Shown here: in pieces, positions 35,257 to 43,389 of the stretch
How the letters are laid out: each line of letters starts with the position of its first letter
Position numbering within the stretch: the first letter of the stretch is position 1
Assembly (NCBI GenBank): GCA_017458125.1
Contig: JAFTGB010000058.1
Location: forward strand, 1 to 64,000
Source of the DNA: Prevotella sp.
GTDB taxonomy: Bacteria; Bacteroidota; Bacteroidia; Bacteroidales; Bacteroidaceae
Direction: 5' to 3'
DNA: 64,000 nt
Made by a program: the position numbers and the translations under genes
Notes under the pieces: generated by a model
What the model was told of the DNA's origin: nothing
What the model saw: only the letters and a program-made list of their open reading frames with translations
Databases searched by the model: none

Positions 35257-36327
35257 ATGGCAAGAGAAAAAACAAGAATCAAAGATATAGCAGAGCGCGC
35301 CGGCGTCAGCGTAGGCACCGTCGACCGCGTACTGCACAACCGCCCCAACGTGTCGAAGAAAGCACTGGAGAAAGTGCAGAAGGCATTGGATGAAATGGAC
35401 TACCAGCCAAACATGTATGCCTCGGCCCTGGCCTACAACAAGGAGTACACGTTCTACTGCATCATTCCCAAGCACGAGTCAGAAGCCTACTGGGAGGAGG
35501 TCGAGGAAGGCGCCTTCGCCGGCTGCGAGCGCCGTCGCGACTTCGGCATCTCGGTCAAGATGATGAATTACAACCGCTTCTCTACCGACACCTTCATACG
35601 CGTGATGAACGACTGCATCAAGCAAGAGCCCGACGGCGTCATCATCGTGCCCTCACGGTTAGACGTGACGCGACGCTTCACCGACCAGTTCCACGAACTT
35701 GGCGTCCCCTTCATACTATTAGACTCCTACATGCCCGATCTGAAGCCGCTGGCTTTCTTCGGACAGGACTCTTTCTCCAGCGGCTATTTTGCCGCCCGCA
35801 TGCTCATGATGCTGGCACCCAAAGAGAAAGAAATCATGCTGATGAAGCAGATGCGCGGCGGCAACGTGGCCTCCAAGCAGCAAGAGAACCGCGAGACAGG
35901 CTTCCGCCATTACATGAAAGACCATTTCCCTGACGTCATCATCCACGAGGTCAACCTCTCTCTCGACGACAAGCGCGAAGACTACGACCCCATTCTGGAG
36001 AAGTTCTTCACCGCCCACCCGCACGTACACCACTGCATCACCTTCAACTCCAAAGCCCACCTGGTAGGCGACTTCCTGCAGCGCTCCAACCGCCGCAACA
36101 TCCAGATTATGGGTTACGACATGGTGCCCAAGAACGCCGAGTGCGTGCGTCAGGGTTCCATCTCCTTCCTGATAGCCCAGCACGGCTACATGCAAGGCTA
36201 CGAATGCATTGAGAGCCTCTTCAACGCCATCGTTCTGAAAAAAGAAGTGGAGCCCGTCAACTACATGCCCATCGAACTGCTCACCAAGGAGAACATTGAC
36301 TTCTACCGCCGAAAGAACATCGGATAA
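35257..36327 (+). CDS. LacI-family transcriptional regulator, probably of hexuronate genes
   Basis: A 356-residue regulator. The N-terminal LacI helix-turn-helix reads IKDIAERAGVSVGTVDRVLHNRPNVSK, with the hinge helix ending NMYASALAYN. The rest is a periplasmic-binding-protein-like sensor domain (about 65-350). uxaA follows after 24 nt in the same direction, so altronate/galacturonate-related control is inferred; the inducer is not known. A possible target site is upstream of uxaB (26564-26577). Confidence 0.88.
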   Translation: MAREKTRIKDIAERAGVSVGTVDRVLHNRPNVSKKALEKVQKALDEMDYQPNMYASALAYNKEYTFYCIIPKHESEAYWEEVEEGAFAGCERRRDFGISVKMMNYNRFSTDTFIRVMNDCIKQEPDGVIIVPSRLDVTRRFTDQFHELGVPFILLDSYMPDLKPLAFFGQDSFSSGYFAARMLMMLAPKEKEIMLMKQMRGGNVASKQQENRETGFRHYMKDHFPDVIIHEVNLSLDDKREDYDPILEKFFTAHPHVHHCITFNSKAHLVGDFLQRSNRRNIQIMGYDMVPKNAECVRQGSISFLIAQHGYMQGYECIESLFNAIVLKKEVEPVNYMPIELLTKENIDFYRRKNIG

Positions 36328-36351
36328 ACTCATACTAAAACAAATACAATT

Positions 36352-37848
36352 ATGGCATTAGCAACTTTTCTGAAAATCAATCCCGCCGACTCTGTCGTCG
36401 TATGCCTGTCACCCAAGCAGAAAGGTGACGTCATCGAGGTAGACGGCAAGCCCATCACCGTGAACCAGGACACCCCCGCCGGTCACAAGGTACTCATCAA
36501 AGACGTTGCCGAGGGCGAGAACATCATCAAGTACGGCTACCCCATCGGCCATGCACGCCAGGCCATGAAGGCAGGCGACTGGGTCAACGAGAACAACCTG
36601 AAGACCAACCTCTCGGGTACGCTGGAGTACACCTACCAGCCCGTTGACGAGCCGCTGAAGATAAAAAACGACAACCGCACCTTCCGCGGCTACGTGCGCA
36701 AGAACGGCGAAGTAGGCGTGCGCAACGAGATATGGATTGTGCCCACCGTGGGCTGCGTCAACGGCATTGCCGAGCGTATGGCTCAGAAGCTGCGCGAGGA
36801 AACTGGCTGCAAGGACATTGACAGCATCTGGACGTGGCACCACAACTACGGCTGCTCGCAGCTCTCCGAAGACCACGAGAACACCCGTAAGGTGCTGCGC
36901 GACATCTGCCTGCACCCCAATGCCGGCGGCGTGCTCGTATTGAGCTTAGGATGCGAGAACAACCAGCCCGAAGACTTCATGGCCATGCTGGGCGACTACG
37001 ACAAGGACCGCATCAAACTGCTGGTGACCCAGCGCGTTGAAGGCGACGAGATGGAGGCTGGCATGGAAATACTGCGCGACCTCTACAAGCAGGCCAGCCA
37101 GGACAAGCGCGAGGATGTTCCCGTTAGCAAGCTGCGCGTAGGCCTGAAGTGCGGCGGCAGCGACGGCTTCTCCGGCATCACGGCCAATCCGCTGGTCGGC
37201 GAGTTCAGCGACTGGCTCGTCGCACAAGGCGGCACCAGCGTGCTGACAGAGGTGCCCGAGATGTTCGGTGCTGAGACCATCCTGATGAACCGCTGTGAGA
37301 CGCCCGAGCTTTTCCAGCAGACCGTCTCGATGATTAACAACTTCAAGAACTATTTCCTCTCGCACGGCGAACCCGTGGGCGAGAACCCGTCACCGGGCAA
37401 CAAGGCCGGCGGCATCTCCACCCTTGAGGACAAGGCGCTCGGATGCACGCAGAAGTGTGGCAAAGCTCCCGTCAGCGGCGTCATGGAGTATGGCGACCGC
37501 CTGCAGAACCACGGTCTGAACCTGCTGTCGGCTCCCGGCAACGACCTGGTAGCCTCCACGGCCCTGGCTTCATGCGGCTGCCACATCGTGCTGTTCACCA
37601 CCGGACGCGGCACCCCCTTCGGCACCTTCGTTCCTACCATGAAGATTGCCACCAACCCCACGCTGGCCAGCAACAAGCCCCACTGGGTAGACTTCTCTGC
37701 CGGCCAACTGGTAGAAGGTCGCACCATGGCTGAGCTCGTGCCCGAGTTCATCGACAAGGTGCTGGCTGTAGCCTCCGGCGAACACGCCCGCAACGAGGAG
37801 AACGGCTATCGCGAGATTTCCATCTTCAAGAACGGCGTAACGCTTTAG
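36352..37848 (+). CDS. uxaA: Altronate dehydratase
   Basis: A 498-residue member of the GarD/UxaA family dehydrating D-altronate to 2-keto-3-deoxygluconate. The N-terminal SAF domain (about 1-95) includes the His-containing PAGHKVLIKDVAEGENIIKYG. The catalytic part follows, with GYVRKNGEVGVRNEIWIVPTVGCVN, GLKCGGSDGFSGITANP and the C-terminal NPTLASNKPHWVDFSAG. Length matches E. coli UxaA (495). It is in an apparent operon with the LacI regulator and ends at a terminator. Together with UxaB it supplies two successive galacturonate steps. Confidence 0.95.
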   Translation: MALATFLKINPADSVVVCLSPKQKGDVIEVDGKPITVNQDTPAGHKVLIKDVAEGENIIKYGYPIGHARQAMKAGDWVNENNLKTNLSGTLEYTYQPVDEPLKIKNDNRTFRGYVRKNGEVGVRNEIWIVPTVGCVNGIAERMAQKLREETGCKDIDSIWTWHHNYGCSQLSEDHENTRKVLRDICLHPNAGGVLVLSLGCENNQPEDFMAMLGDYDKDRIKLLVTQRVEGDEMEAGMEILRDLYKQASQDKREDVPVSKLRVGLKCGGSDGFSGITANPLVGEFSDWLVAQGGTSVLTEVPEMFGAETILMNRCETPELFQQTVSMINNFKNYFLSHGEPVGENPSPGNKAGGISTLEDKALGCTQKCGKAPVSGVMEYGDRLQNHGLNLLSAPGNDLVASTALASCGCHIVLFTTGRGTPFGTFVPTMKIATNPTLASNKPHWVDFSAGQLVEGRTMAELVPEFIDKVLAVASGEHARNEENGYREISIFKNGVTL

Positions 37849-37872
37849 CCTTTGCCCATTCCCCTTATATTG

Positions 37873-37900
37873 GGTGTGTCTTTGGCACACCTAATTTTTT
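37873..37900 (+). terminator. Hairpin terminator after uxaA
   Basis: GGTGTGTC (37873-37880) pairs with GGCACACC (37884-37891) with one wobble and a 3-nt loop, followed by TAATTTTTT. The rest of the gap to 38287 has one further hairpin and no convincing gene. Confidence 0.7.
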
Positions 37901-38070
37901 ATACACGAAAATATGAAAATGAGACATATAGAAACGTGAAGGGTGCTATATGTGAAACATTTGAGCGTCCCCGTCAAACGGAGAAGCGCGGGATAAAAAA
38001 TCATTCAACTATACATGGTACATTGAACAATGTAGATGCTGACTACAAAAATTATGATGGTAAGAAATAA

Positions 38071-38107
38071 AATTCCCATCGTTGGAATTTTTCCTACGAT
38101 GGGAATT
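38071..38107. repeat. 37-bp near-perfect palindrome
   Basis: AATTCCCATCGT (38071-38082) pairs with ACGATGGGAATT (38096-38107). Inside, GGAA (38084-38087) pairs with TTCC (38091-38094) around TTT, with only a T-T mismatch between the stems. It may be a bidirectional terminator between uxaA and the convergent lipoprotein gene, or a small interspersed repeat. It lacks a T run. Confidence 0.7.
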
Positions 38108-38287
38108 ACACTGATGCCATACCTTTTGTCACACACAACCAAATGGAAATCAATCAGTTTTGCAAAGTGGCATTTTTACGTCAAAAATATAATCAACTAT
38201 CAGTGCGTGTCAATGCCTGTGCCCCACGGCCACCTGTCAGGAAAGAAATGGTATGGGGATTGTGTCCTCTCGGGGGGGAAGGATGCA

Positions 38288-39751
38288 CTAATTGTGGACG
38301 GCGCGAATGTTCTGACCATAGAAACGGGTGCCGGTGCTTATGATGGTATTCCTCCCGACGGAGAGGTTATAAGCGCTTCTGGGACGGTCAGGTCTGAGCG
38401 ACGACGACCAGAAATAGCCGCGCTCACCTTGATCTTTGGGTGAAGTGCCATTGAAATAGCCTGCAGTAGGCAAGAAAATGGCCTTGTATTTGTAATCGCC
38501 TGTGCCCGTAAATGTTTTGCCATTAACACCGTCGACAGTTGTAGGTGCATTGGTTGTATTAGCCAAAAGACCTGTTGAATTATCAAACTCGTCATCAGTC
38601 GGCATGCGCCAAAAACCACCCGAAGCGGCATAGGCGGCATCGTCGGTAGTCTCAAGCTCAGTCTTGCTGTCAACCGTTCCGTAGTCGCTAATATTGTTAT
38701 ATCTGGTCAGCGTTGTCTCAGAACCATTGCAAAGACTATAGTTTGCCCAGCTGAAATCATGACTTTCTGACTCTGCGTAGCCTGTAGTCTCACCCCATGC
38801 ATAGTAGTTACCATAGCCTGTCACGCTCGACGCACCGAGGTTGCGAGTTGCCCACACAGGACCGCCTGCCCACAGGCGCACGAAGTCCTTGGTCTTGGTG
38901 ATGGTGTAGACACCGCCGGAGAGTGTCTTTGCCGTGCTGCTGTAGGTGATGCTCTCGGTGTCTTCGCCGACATTGGCCACGCACATCGTGGAACCGGCGG
39001 CAATCGTAGTGCCGTTAGCCACGGGAAGCACGAAGTCGGCCTTAATGTCGATGAACTGATTTTCGCCAGTTGCGGTCACGCTGCCCGTACCAATGGTGGT
39101 ACTGCCGTTCTTGATGACCACGGGGACGGTGGCACCGTTTGTCGTGCCGTCTTCTAACGTGACGCTGAACTTCAGGAACGCCGTCTCCTGCGACAGGGCG
39201 AAGTTCTTAGCTCCGTAGGTGCTGCTTCCTGTCAGTTTGCAATACTTTTGGACAGCCTCGGCCATCGTTGCACAAATGGTGGTGGGATAATTTTCAAAGC
39301 CCATCACCTTGTCACCGCTGACGTTGGCTAACTCGTCGTTGATACCTACCAGTGTGGCGGTCAGTTGCAGATTGTCTGCCGGCTCGTCGCCCGTGTAGTT
39401 TAGGTCGCCGCTGAAAGTGGCACCAGTAGCTTTACCAGCGTCGCCTGACTGTAGGGTGAGACAGCCATAGACGCTGCCGCTGTTGTCCTCCACATACAGC
39501 TTGTCGCCGTCAGCGAACTGAAGCGTGACGTCATCGTCGGCAACGCTGGCACGCGTCGTAGTACCCTGACCTACGGTGACGGTGTAGGGGATGCTCTTGA
39601 CGGTCTGGTCGGCAGCGGGTTTCGGTGTAACGACAGTGCTGTCGTCGTCGCTGCTGCAGGCGGTTGTCATCAGGGCGGCTGCCATCATCGGCAGCAGGGC
39701 CCAAAGGAATGTTTTTGTCTTCATTGTCTTTTTTTGTTGTTTTGTTGTCAT
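38288..39751 (-). CDS. Lipoprotein with fimbrillin-like N-terminal and FISUMP-like C-terminal regions
   Basis: A 487-residue predicted outer-membrane lipoprotein (478 if translation begins at the second ATG, 39724). The signal ends at TTACSSDDDS. The central part (about 55-290) has the beta-rich pattern VTLQFADGDKLYVEDNSGS seen in fimbrillin-family surface proteins. The C-terminal part (GPVWATRNLGAS, YYAWGE, WRMPTDDEF, IFLPTAGY, YFWSSS) matches the Fibrobacter succinogenes major paralogous (FISUMP) domain. Probably cell-surface or fimbria-associated; function unproved. A 55-residue peptide gene lies just upstream. Confidence 0.78.
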   Translation of the reverse strand: MTTKQQKKTMKTKTFLWALLPMMAAALMTTACSSDDDSTVVTPKPAADQTVKSIPYTVTVGQGTTTRASVADDDVTLQFADGDKLYVEDNSGSVYGCLTLQSGDAGKATGATFSGDLNYTGDEPADNLQLTATLVGINDELANVSGDKVMGFENYPTTICATMAEAVQKYCKLTGSSTYGAKNFALSQETAFLKFSVTLEDGTTNGATVPVVIKNGSTTIGTGSVTATGENQFIDIKADFVLPVANGTTIAAGSTMCVANVGEDTESITYSSTAKTLSGGVYTITKTKDFVRLWAGGPVWATRNLGASSVTGYGNYYAWGETTGYAESESHDFSWANYSLCNGSETTLTRYNNISDYGTVDSKTELETTDDAAYAASGGFWRMPTDDEFDNSTGLLANTTNAPTTVDGVNGKTFTGTGDYKYKAIFLPTAGYFNGTSPKDQGERGYFWSSSLRPDRPRSAYNLSVGRNTIISTGTRFYGQNIRAVHN

Positions 39752-39769
39752 TTCTAATGGTTCTCGTGT

Positions 39770-39937
39770 TTACTGGAATGCGGTCTTGGTCATGACATTC
39801 AGCGATGCTCCAAAGCCATTGCCTGTAGGTCCTGAAGGTGTTGACCCGCCATCGTCGCTGGCTGCAAGCAGTGACGCAAGGCTGCTGAGCTCGATGCTCT
39901 GCATTCTGGGTGACTGATAAACTTGTTTCTGTTTCAT
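39770..39937 (-). CDS. 55-residue peptide encoded upstream of the fimbrillin/FISUMP lipoprotein
   Basis: The reverse strand encodes MKQKQVYQSPRMQSIELSSL, then ASLLAASDDGGSTPSGPTGN, then GFGASLNVMTKTAFQ and a stop. It ends 18 nt before the lipoprotein start, in the same direction, so the two are likely co-transcribed. The K-rich start followed by a SPxMxxIEL-type segment and a Gly/Ser/Asp-rich tail resembles small peptides often found beside surface-lipoprotein genes in this group. Function unknown; a leader-core peptide is possible but no modifying enzyme is nearby. Confidence 0.6.
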   Translation of the reverse strand: MKQKQVYQSPRMQSIELSSLASLLAASDDGGSTPSGPTGNGFGASLNVMTKTAFQ

Positions 39938-39994
39938 AAACTTTAAATTTAATAAGTGAATAAATTATGTAAATTTTAAAAAAAACTATACATC

Positions 39995-40594
39995 TCAGTC
40001 GTCATTTAATATCTCGTCAGAGCAGTTCCAATACAGCAGGACGGGCAACAGCAGGGCGGCCAGTTTGGCGACAACCCACTGCGCAGTGCCCCAGCCGTCG
40101 GGCAGGGCGAAGGGGCAGCTGGCGACGCAGGCTGTCAGGAGCGTCAGGCCTATCGCCGTCAGCAGGCCGTCGCCCAGCATCATGAACTCGATGCCGAGGA
40201 TACAGCACAGGACGGTCTTCAGGCCCCACGACAGCAGCGTGACATGGTAGAGGCCGTAGCCGAAAGCGAGGGCATAGCCCAAGGCCGCGCTCAGGTGGTA
40301 GGCCATGACAAAGGCGGCGGCAGCGTTGGGCCAGCGGGTTTTAGGCTCCGTCTCGTAGAACGCACGTATGGTGCCCCACAGCAGCACGCTGTTGCCGAAG
40401 GCTGCCGACAGGTGGCCCGCCACCATCAGCCACTGTCCGTTTAGCGACAGTGCCGAGGCAATGCCTGCCTGATAGCTGCCCAAGATAAATAATAAGGTGG
40501 AGGTCAGGGCTGCCGCCAGTGCCCAGCGTAGGACGCTGTAGCTGCCGAAGGCCGCGATGCCACGAATTCTTCCTGAATGTCTGTCCTTCTTCAT
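39995..40594 (-). CDS. Integral membrane protein of unknown function
   Basis: A 199-residue protein with about six hydrophobic segments (WALAAALTSTLLFILGSY; LMVAGHLSAAFGNSVLLWG; AAAAFVMAYHLSAALGYALAF; VLCCILGIEFMMLGDGLLTAIGL; and two more), a short basic N terminus and an acidic C terminus. No family recognised. The ATG at 40594 is preferred to one at 40618. The candidate RNA at 40680-40906 is transcribed toward it, so that RNA could be its leader. Confidence 0.7.
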   Translation of the reverse strand: MKKDRHSGRIRGIAAFGSYSVLRWALAAALTSTLLFILGSYQAGIASALSLNGQWLMVAGHLSAAFGNSVLLWGTIRAFYETEPKTRWPNAAAAFVMAYHLSAALGYALAFGYGLYHVTLLSWGLKTVLCCILGIEFMMLGDGLLTAIGLTLLTACVASCPFALPDGWGTAQWVVAKLAALLLPVLLYWNCSDEILNDD

Positions 40595-40679
40595 ACAGTG
40601 ATGTTTGGGGTTTCCCAATATGTTTTACGGTGAAGCAGTCCCAAACAACACCTAATGATTTCTTACATTATCATATTTA

Positions 40680-40906
40680 TATGAGAAAACGTGGAACTGA
40701 ACGTTCTACATCTTCTCACTGAGGTCTTAGGAAACCATACGAACAAAGATATAGTGATGCCAGCCCACGCTTACGCGTGGAGACTCCCTATGTCATCTTG
40801 TGTTCGTTTGAAAGTTCCTAAGTTTCAGTGAACAAGAATAGACATAACGTCTCTCAATTATATACCCACAAAGCAGATGCCCATCACCCCTTCTGAGGCT
40901 GGCATC
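40680..40906 (-). ncRNA. Candidate structured non-coding RNA (6S-like or long leader)
   Basis: No open frame fits, yet a strong promoter points into this stretch on the minus strand. Pairings visible on the transcript include TCACTGA with TCAGTGA, TTAGGAA with TTTCCTAA, CGAACA with TGTTCG, and a CCACGC-GTAA-GCGTGG hairpin, nested in that order as in a rod. The 5' end GATGCCAGCC can also pair perfectly with GGCTGGCATC (plus-strand 40897-40906 and 40756-40765). Nested stems with bulges recall 6S RNA, but identity is not established. The 3' end near 40680 is a guess from an ACGT hairpin followed by T-rich sequence. Confidence 0.5.
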
Positions 40907-40911
40907 GGGTG

Positions 40912-40943
40912 CAAAAGTAGTTATATAATCTTAAACAGCCAAA
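40912..40943 (-). promoter_or_regulatory. Strong promoter reading into the candidate RNA
   Basis: On the minus strand, TTTG (plus-strand CAAA 40940-40943), a 20-nt spacer and TACTTTTG (plus-strand CAAAAGTA 40912-40919) fit the consensus exactly. Start of transcription expected near 40905. Confidence 0.68.
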
Positions 40944-41111
40944 TTTTTGCCCGTCTTTCTTTGCAGATGGTCGAAAAAACAATGGTTTGGTGAGCGTTAA
41001 GAAATATAAATCACCGAGCAAGCCCACTCCAAGGCGGGCATCGACAAATCGCGGATGCCGTGATGGAATGACAAAATCTATACAATCGGCGACGGCGCGT
41101 AAAATTATCGA

Positions 41112-41182
41112 AAAGTGTGCCAACGGTGGGCACACTGTGTGCCCGCCTTAGGCACACTGTGTGCCCACCGTTGGCACACTTT
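41112..41182. repeat. 71-bp palindrome with 32-bp arms
   Basis: Left arm 41112-41143 and right arm 41151-41182 are reverse complements except one central base; the loop is CGCCTTA. Each arm contains GTGTGCCAACGGTGGGCACA and then a self-complementary CACACTGTGTG core. It lies in the long non-coding gap between the candidate RNA and rpsA. No T run follows, so a terminator role is doubtful. Confidence 0.85.
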
Positions 41183-41264
41183 GCGATTTGGGTACTCGCG
41201 GACGGAACGGAAAGTAAGAAATACGTACAATCAGCGTAGGCGCAATAAGAATTTTACATAAACA

Positions 41265-41296
41265 TTTGGTAGTCTGCAACTTTTTCCGTACCTTTG
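41265..41296 (+). promoter_or_regulatory. Promoter for rpsA
   Basis: TTTG (41265-41268), 20 nt, TACCTTTG (41289-41296). The leader to the ATG at 41383 is about 80 nt, unusually long here, leaving room for translational autoregulation as known for S1 mRNAs. Confidence 0.7.
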
Positions 41297-41382
41297 CAGC
41301 CGCTTTGCGCATACATGGGCGCAGGCATGAATAAACATAAAGTCTAACTTTATTAATTACAAACAAAACTTTTATTTAAATT

Positions 41383-43161
41383 ATGTCAGAATTAACAAAG
41401 AACGTCCAGCCATTACAGGACTTCGACTGGGAACAGTTTGAGAATGGCACGAGCGCTAACGTCAGCAAGGAAGAGCTTGACAAAGCGTACGACGAAACCC
41501 TGAACAAGGTCAGCGAGCATCAGGTCGTTGACGGCACGGTCATCAGCGTCGACAAGAAAGAGGTAGTCGTCAACATCGGCTACAAGAGCGACGGCATCAT
41601 CCCCGCTTCTGAATTCCGCTACAACCCCGATCTGAAAGCCGGCGACACCGTAGAGGTTTATGTAGAGAACGCTGAGGACAAGAAGGGACAGCTCGTCCTG
41701 TCGCACAAGAAGGCTCGCCTGTCGAAGTCTTGGGACCGCGTCAATGCAGCCCTTGAGAACCAGGAGGTCATCAACGGTTACATCAAGTGCCGCACCAAGG
41801 GTGGTATGATTGTCGACGTGTTCGGCATCGAGGCCTTCCTGCCCGGTTCGCAGATTGACGTTCACCCCATACGCGACTACGACCAGTTTGTCGACAAGAC
41901 CATGGAGTTCAAGATTGTGAAGATCAACCAGGAGTTCCGCAACGTCGTCGTGTCGCACAAGGCCCTCATCGAGGCCGAGCTTGAGGCTCAGAAGCAGGAG
42001 ATCATGTCGAAGCTTGAGAAGGGCCAGATTCTGGAAGGTACCGTCAAGAACATTACCAGCTACGGCGTGTTCGTAGACCTGGGCGGTGTTGACGGACTGA
42101 TCCACATCACCGACCTCAGCTGGGGCCGCGTTGACGACCCGCACAAGGTGGTCGAGCTGGACCAGAAGATCAATGTCGTCATCCTGGACTTCGACGAGGA
42201 GAAGAAGCGCATTGCCTTAGGTCTGAAGCAGCTCACCCCGCATCCCTGGGATGCTCTGGACCCGAACCTCAAGGTGGGCGACCACGTCAAGGGTAAGGTT
42301 GTCGTCATTGCCGACTACGGTGCATTCGTTGAGATTCAGCCCGGCGTTGAGGGTCTGATTCACGTCAGCGAGATGTCGTGGAGCCAGCACCTGCGTTCTG
42401 CTCAGGAGTTCCTGAAGGTAGGCGACGAGGTCGAGGCTGTCATCATCACGCTGGACCGCGACGAGCGCAAGATGTCGCTTGGCATCAAGCAGCTGAAGGA
42501 AGACCCGTGGGAGGCTATCGAAGTGAAGTATCCCGTTGGCAGCAAGCACACCGCCAAGGTTCGCAACTTTACCAACTTCGGTGTCTTCGTTGAGCTTGAG
42601 GAGGGTGTCGACGGTCTGATTCACATCAGCGACCTCAGCTGGACCAAGAAGGTCAAGCACCCCTCTGAGTTCACTCAGGTTGGCGCACAGATTGACGTCA
42701 TCGTGCTTGACATCGACAAGGAGAACCGCCGTCTCTCGCTCGGCCACAAGCAGCTGGAGGAGAACCCCTGGGACGTCTTCGAGTCGAAGTACACCGTAGG
42801 CTCTATCCACGACGGAAAGATTGTGGAGCTGATGGAGAAAGGCGCTGTCGTACAGCTTGACGAGAACGTTGAGGGCTTTGCCACTCCGAAGCACCTGGTC
42901 AAGGAAGACGGTTCGCAGGCTGCTCAGGGCGAGACGCTGCCCTTCAAGGTGATTGAGTTCAACAAGGACAGCAAGCGCATCATCCTTTCGCACAGCCGCA
43001 CCTTCGAGGATCCGAAGCGCGAGGAGAAGGCTGCCCAGAAGAAAGCCCGTGCTCCCAAGAAGGACGACACGCCGAAGATTGAGAATGTGGCAGCAAGCAC
43101 CACGCTTGGCGACATCGACGTGCTGGCTGAACTGAAGGCTAAGATGGAAAAGGGCGAATAA
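41383..43161 (+). CDS. rpsA: 30S ribosomal protein S1
   Basis: A 592-residue S1 protein, which binds mRNA and helps place it on the 30S subunit. Several S1 RNA-binding repeats are visible, with recurring motifs such as GTVKNITSYGVFVDLGGVDGLIHITDLSW, GKVVVIADYGAFVEIQPGVEGLIHVSEMSW and AKVRNFTNFGVFVELEEGVDGLIHISDLSW (given here only as short motif descriptions). The C-terminal tail is Lys/Ala rich. Monocistronic with a strong terminator. Confidence 0.95.
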   Translation: MSELTKNVQPLQDFDWEQFENGTSANVSKEELDKAYDETLNKVSEHQVVDGTVISVDKKEVVVNIGYKSDGIIPASEFRYNPDLKAGDTVEVYVENAEDKKGQLVLSHKKARLSKSWDRVNAALENQEVINGYIKCRTKGGMIVDVFGIEAFLPGSQIDVHPIRDYDQFVDKTMEFKIVKINQEFRNVVVSHKALIEAELEAQKQEIMSKLEKGQILEGTVKNITSYGVFVDLGGVDGLIHITDLSWGRVDDPHKVVELDQKINVVILDFDEEKKRIALGLKQLTPHPWDALDPNLKVGDHVKGKVVVIADYGAFVEIQPGVEGLIHVSEMSWSQHLRSAQEFLKVGDEVEAVIITLDRDERKMSLGIKQLKEDPWEAIEVKYPVGSKHTAKVRNFTNFGVFVELEEGVDGLIHISDLSWTKKVKHPSEFTQVGAQIDVIVLDIDKENRRLSLGHKQLEENPWDVFESKYTVGSIHDGKIVELMEKGAVVQLDENVEGFATPKHLVKEDGSQAAQGETLPFKVIEFNKDSKRIILSHSRTFEDPKREEKAAQKKARAPKKDDTPKIENVAASTTLGDIDVLAELKAKMEKGE

Positions 43162-43186
43162 CCCTTCCTCAGACATAAAGATAAGG

Positions 43187-43224
43187 TATGTGCGCGAGAC
43201 ATGTTCTCGCGCACATATTTTTTG
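43187..43224 (+). terminator. Hairpin terminator after rpsA
   Basis: A perfect 13-bp stem TATGTGCGCGAGA (43187-43199) / TCTCGCGCACATA (43205-43217) followed by TTTTTTTG. Confidence 0.9.
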
Positions 43225-43270
43225 TATAAAACAGACATCCGTACTTGATTTATGTCAATTAAGTAGCAAA

Positions 43271-43286
43271 ACGTAAGCGTTTACGT
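43271..43286. promoter_or_regulatory. Palindromic operator-like site upstream of gdhA
   Basis: ACGTAA (43271-43276) and TTACGT (43281-43286) flank GCGT, 20 bp upstream of the -33 box. Possible regulator binding site; regulator unknown. Confidence 0.3.
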
Positions 43287-43305
43287 GATTTTTATGGCAA
43301 ATTGT

Positions 43306-43336
43306 TTTGTTTTTATTGGTTTTTGCTGTAATTTTG
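43306..43336 (+). promoter_or_regulatory. Promoter for gdhA
   Basis: TTTG (43306-43309), 19 nt, TAATTTTG (43329-43336). Leader of about 45 nt. Confidence 0.65.
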
Positions 43337-43389
43337 CAACCAGAAATCAAACATCAATACAAACAACATCAAAATCAAGGTAAAAGATT

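Noticed and set aside
37852-38070. 72-codon open frame after uxaA
   Set aside because: It begins within the uxaA terminator region and ends at a palindrome; composition is not protein-like.
40884-41135. 83-codon minus-strand open frame between the candidate RNA and the palindrome
   Set aside because: It includes the consensus promoter of the candidate RNA and part of the palindrome, and shows no family-like features.
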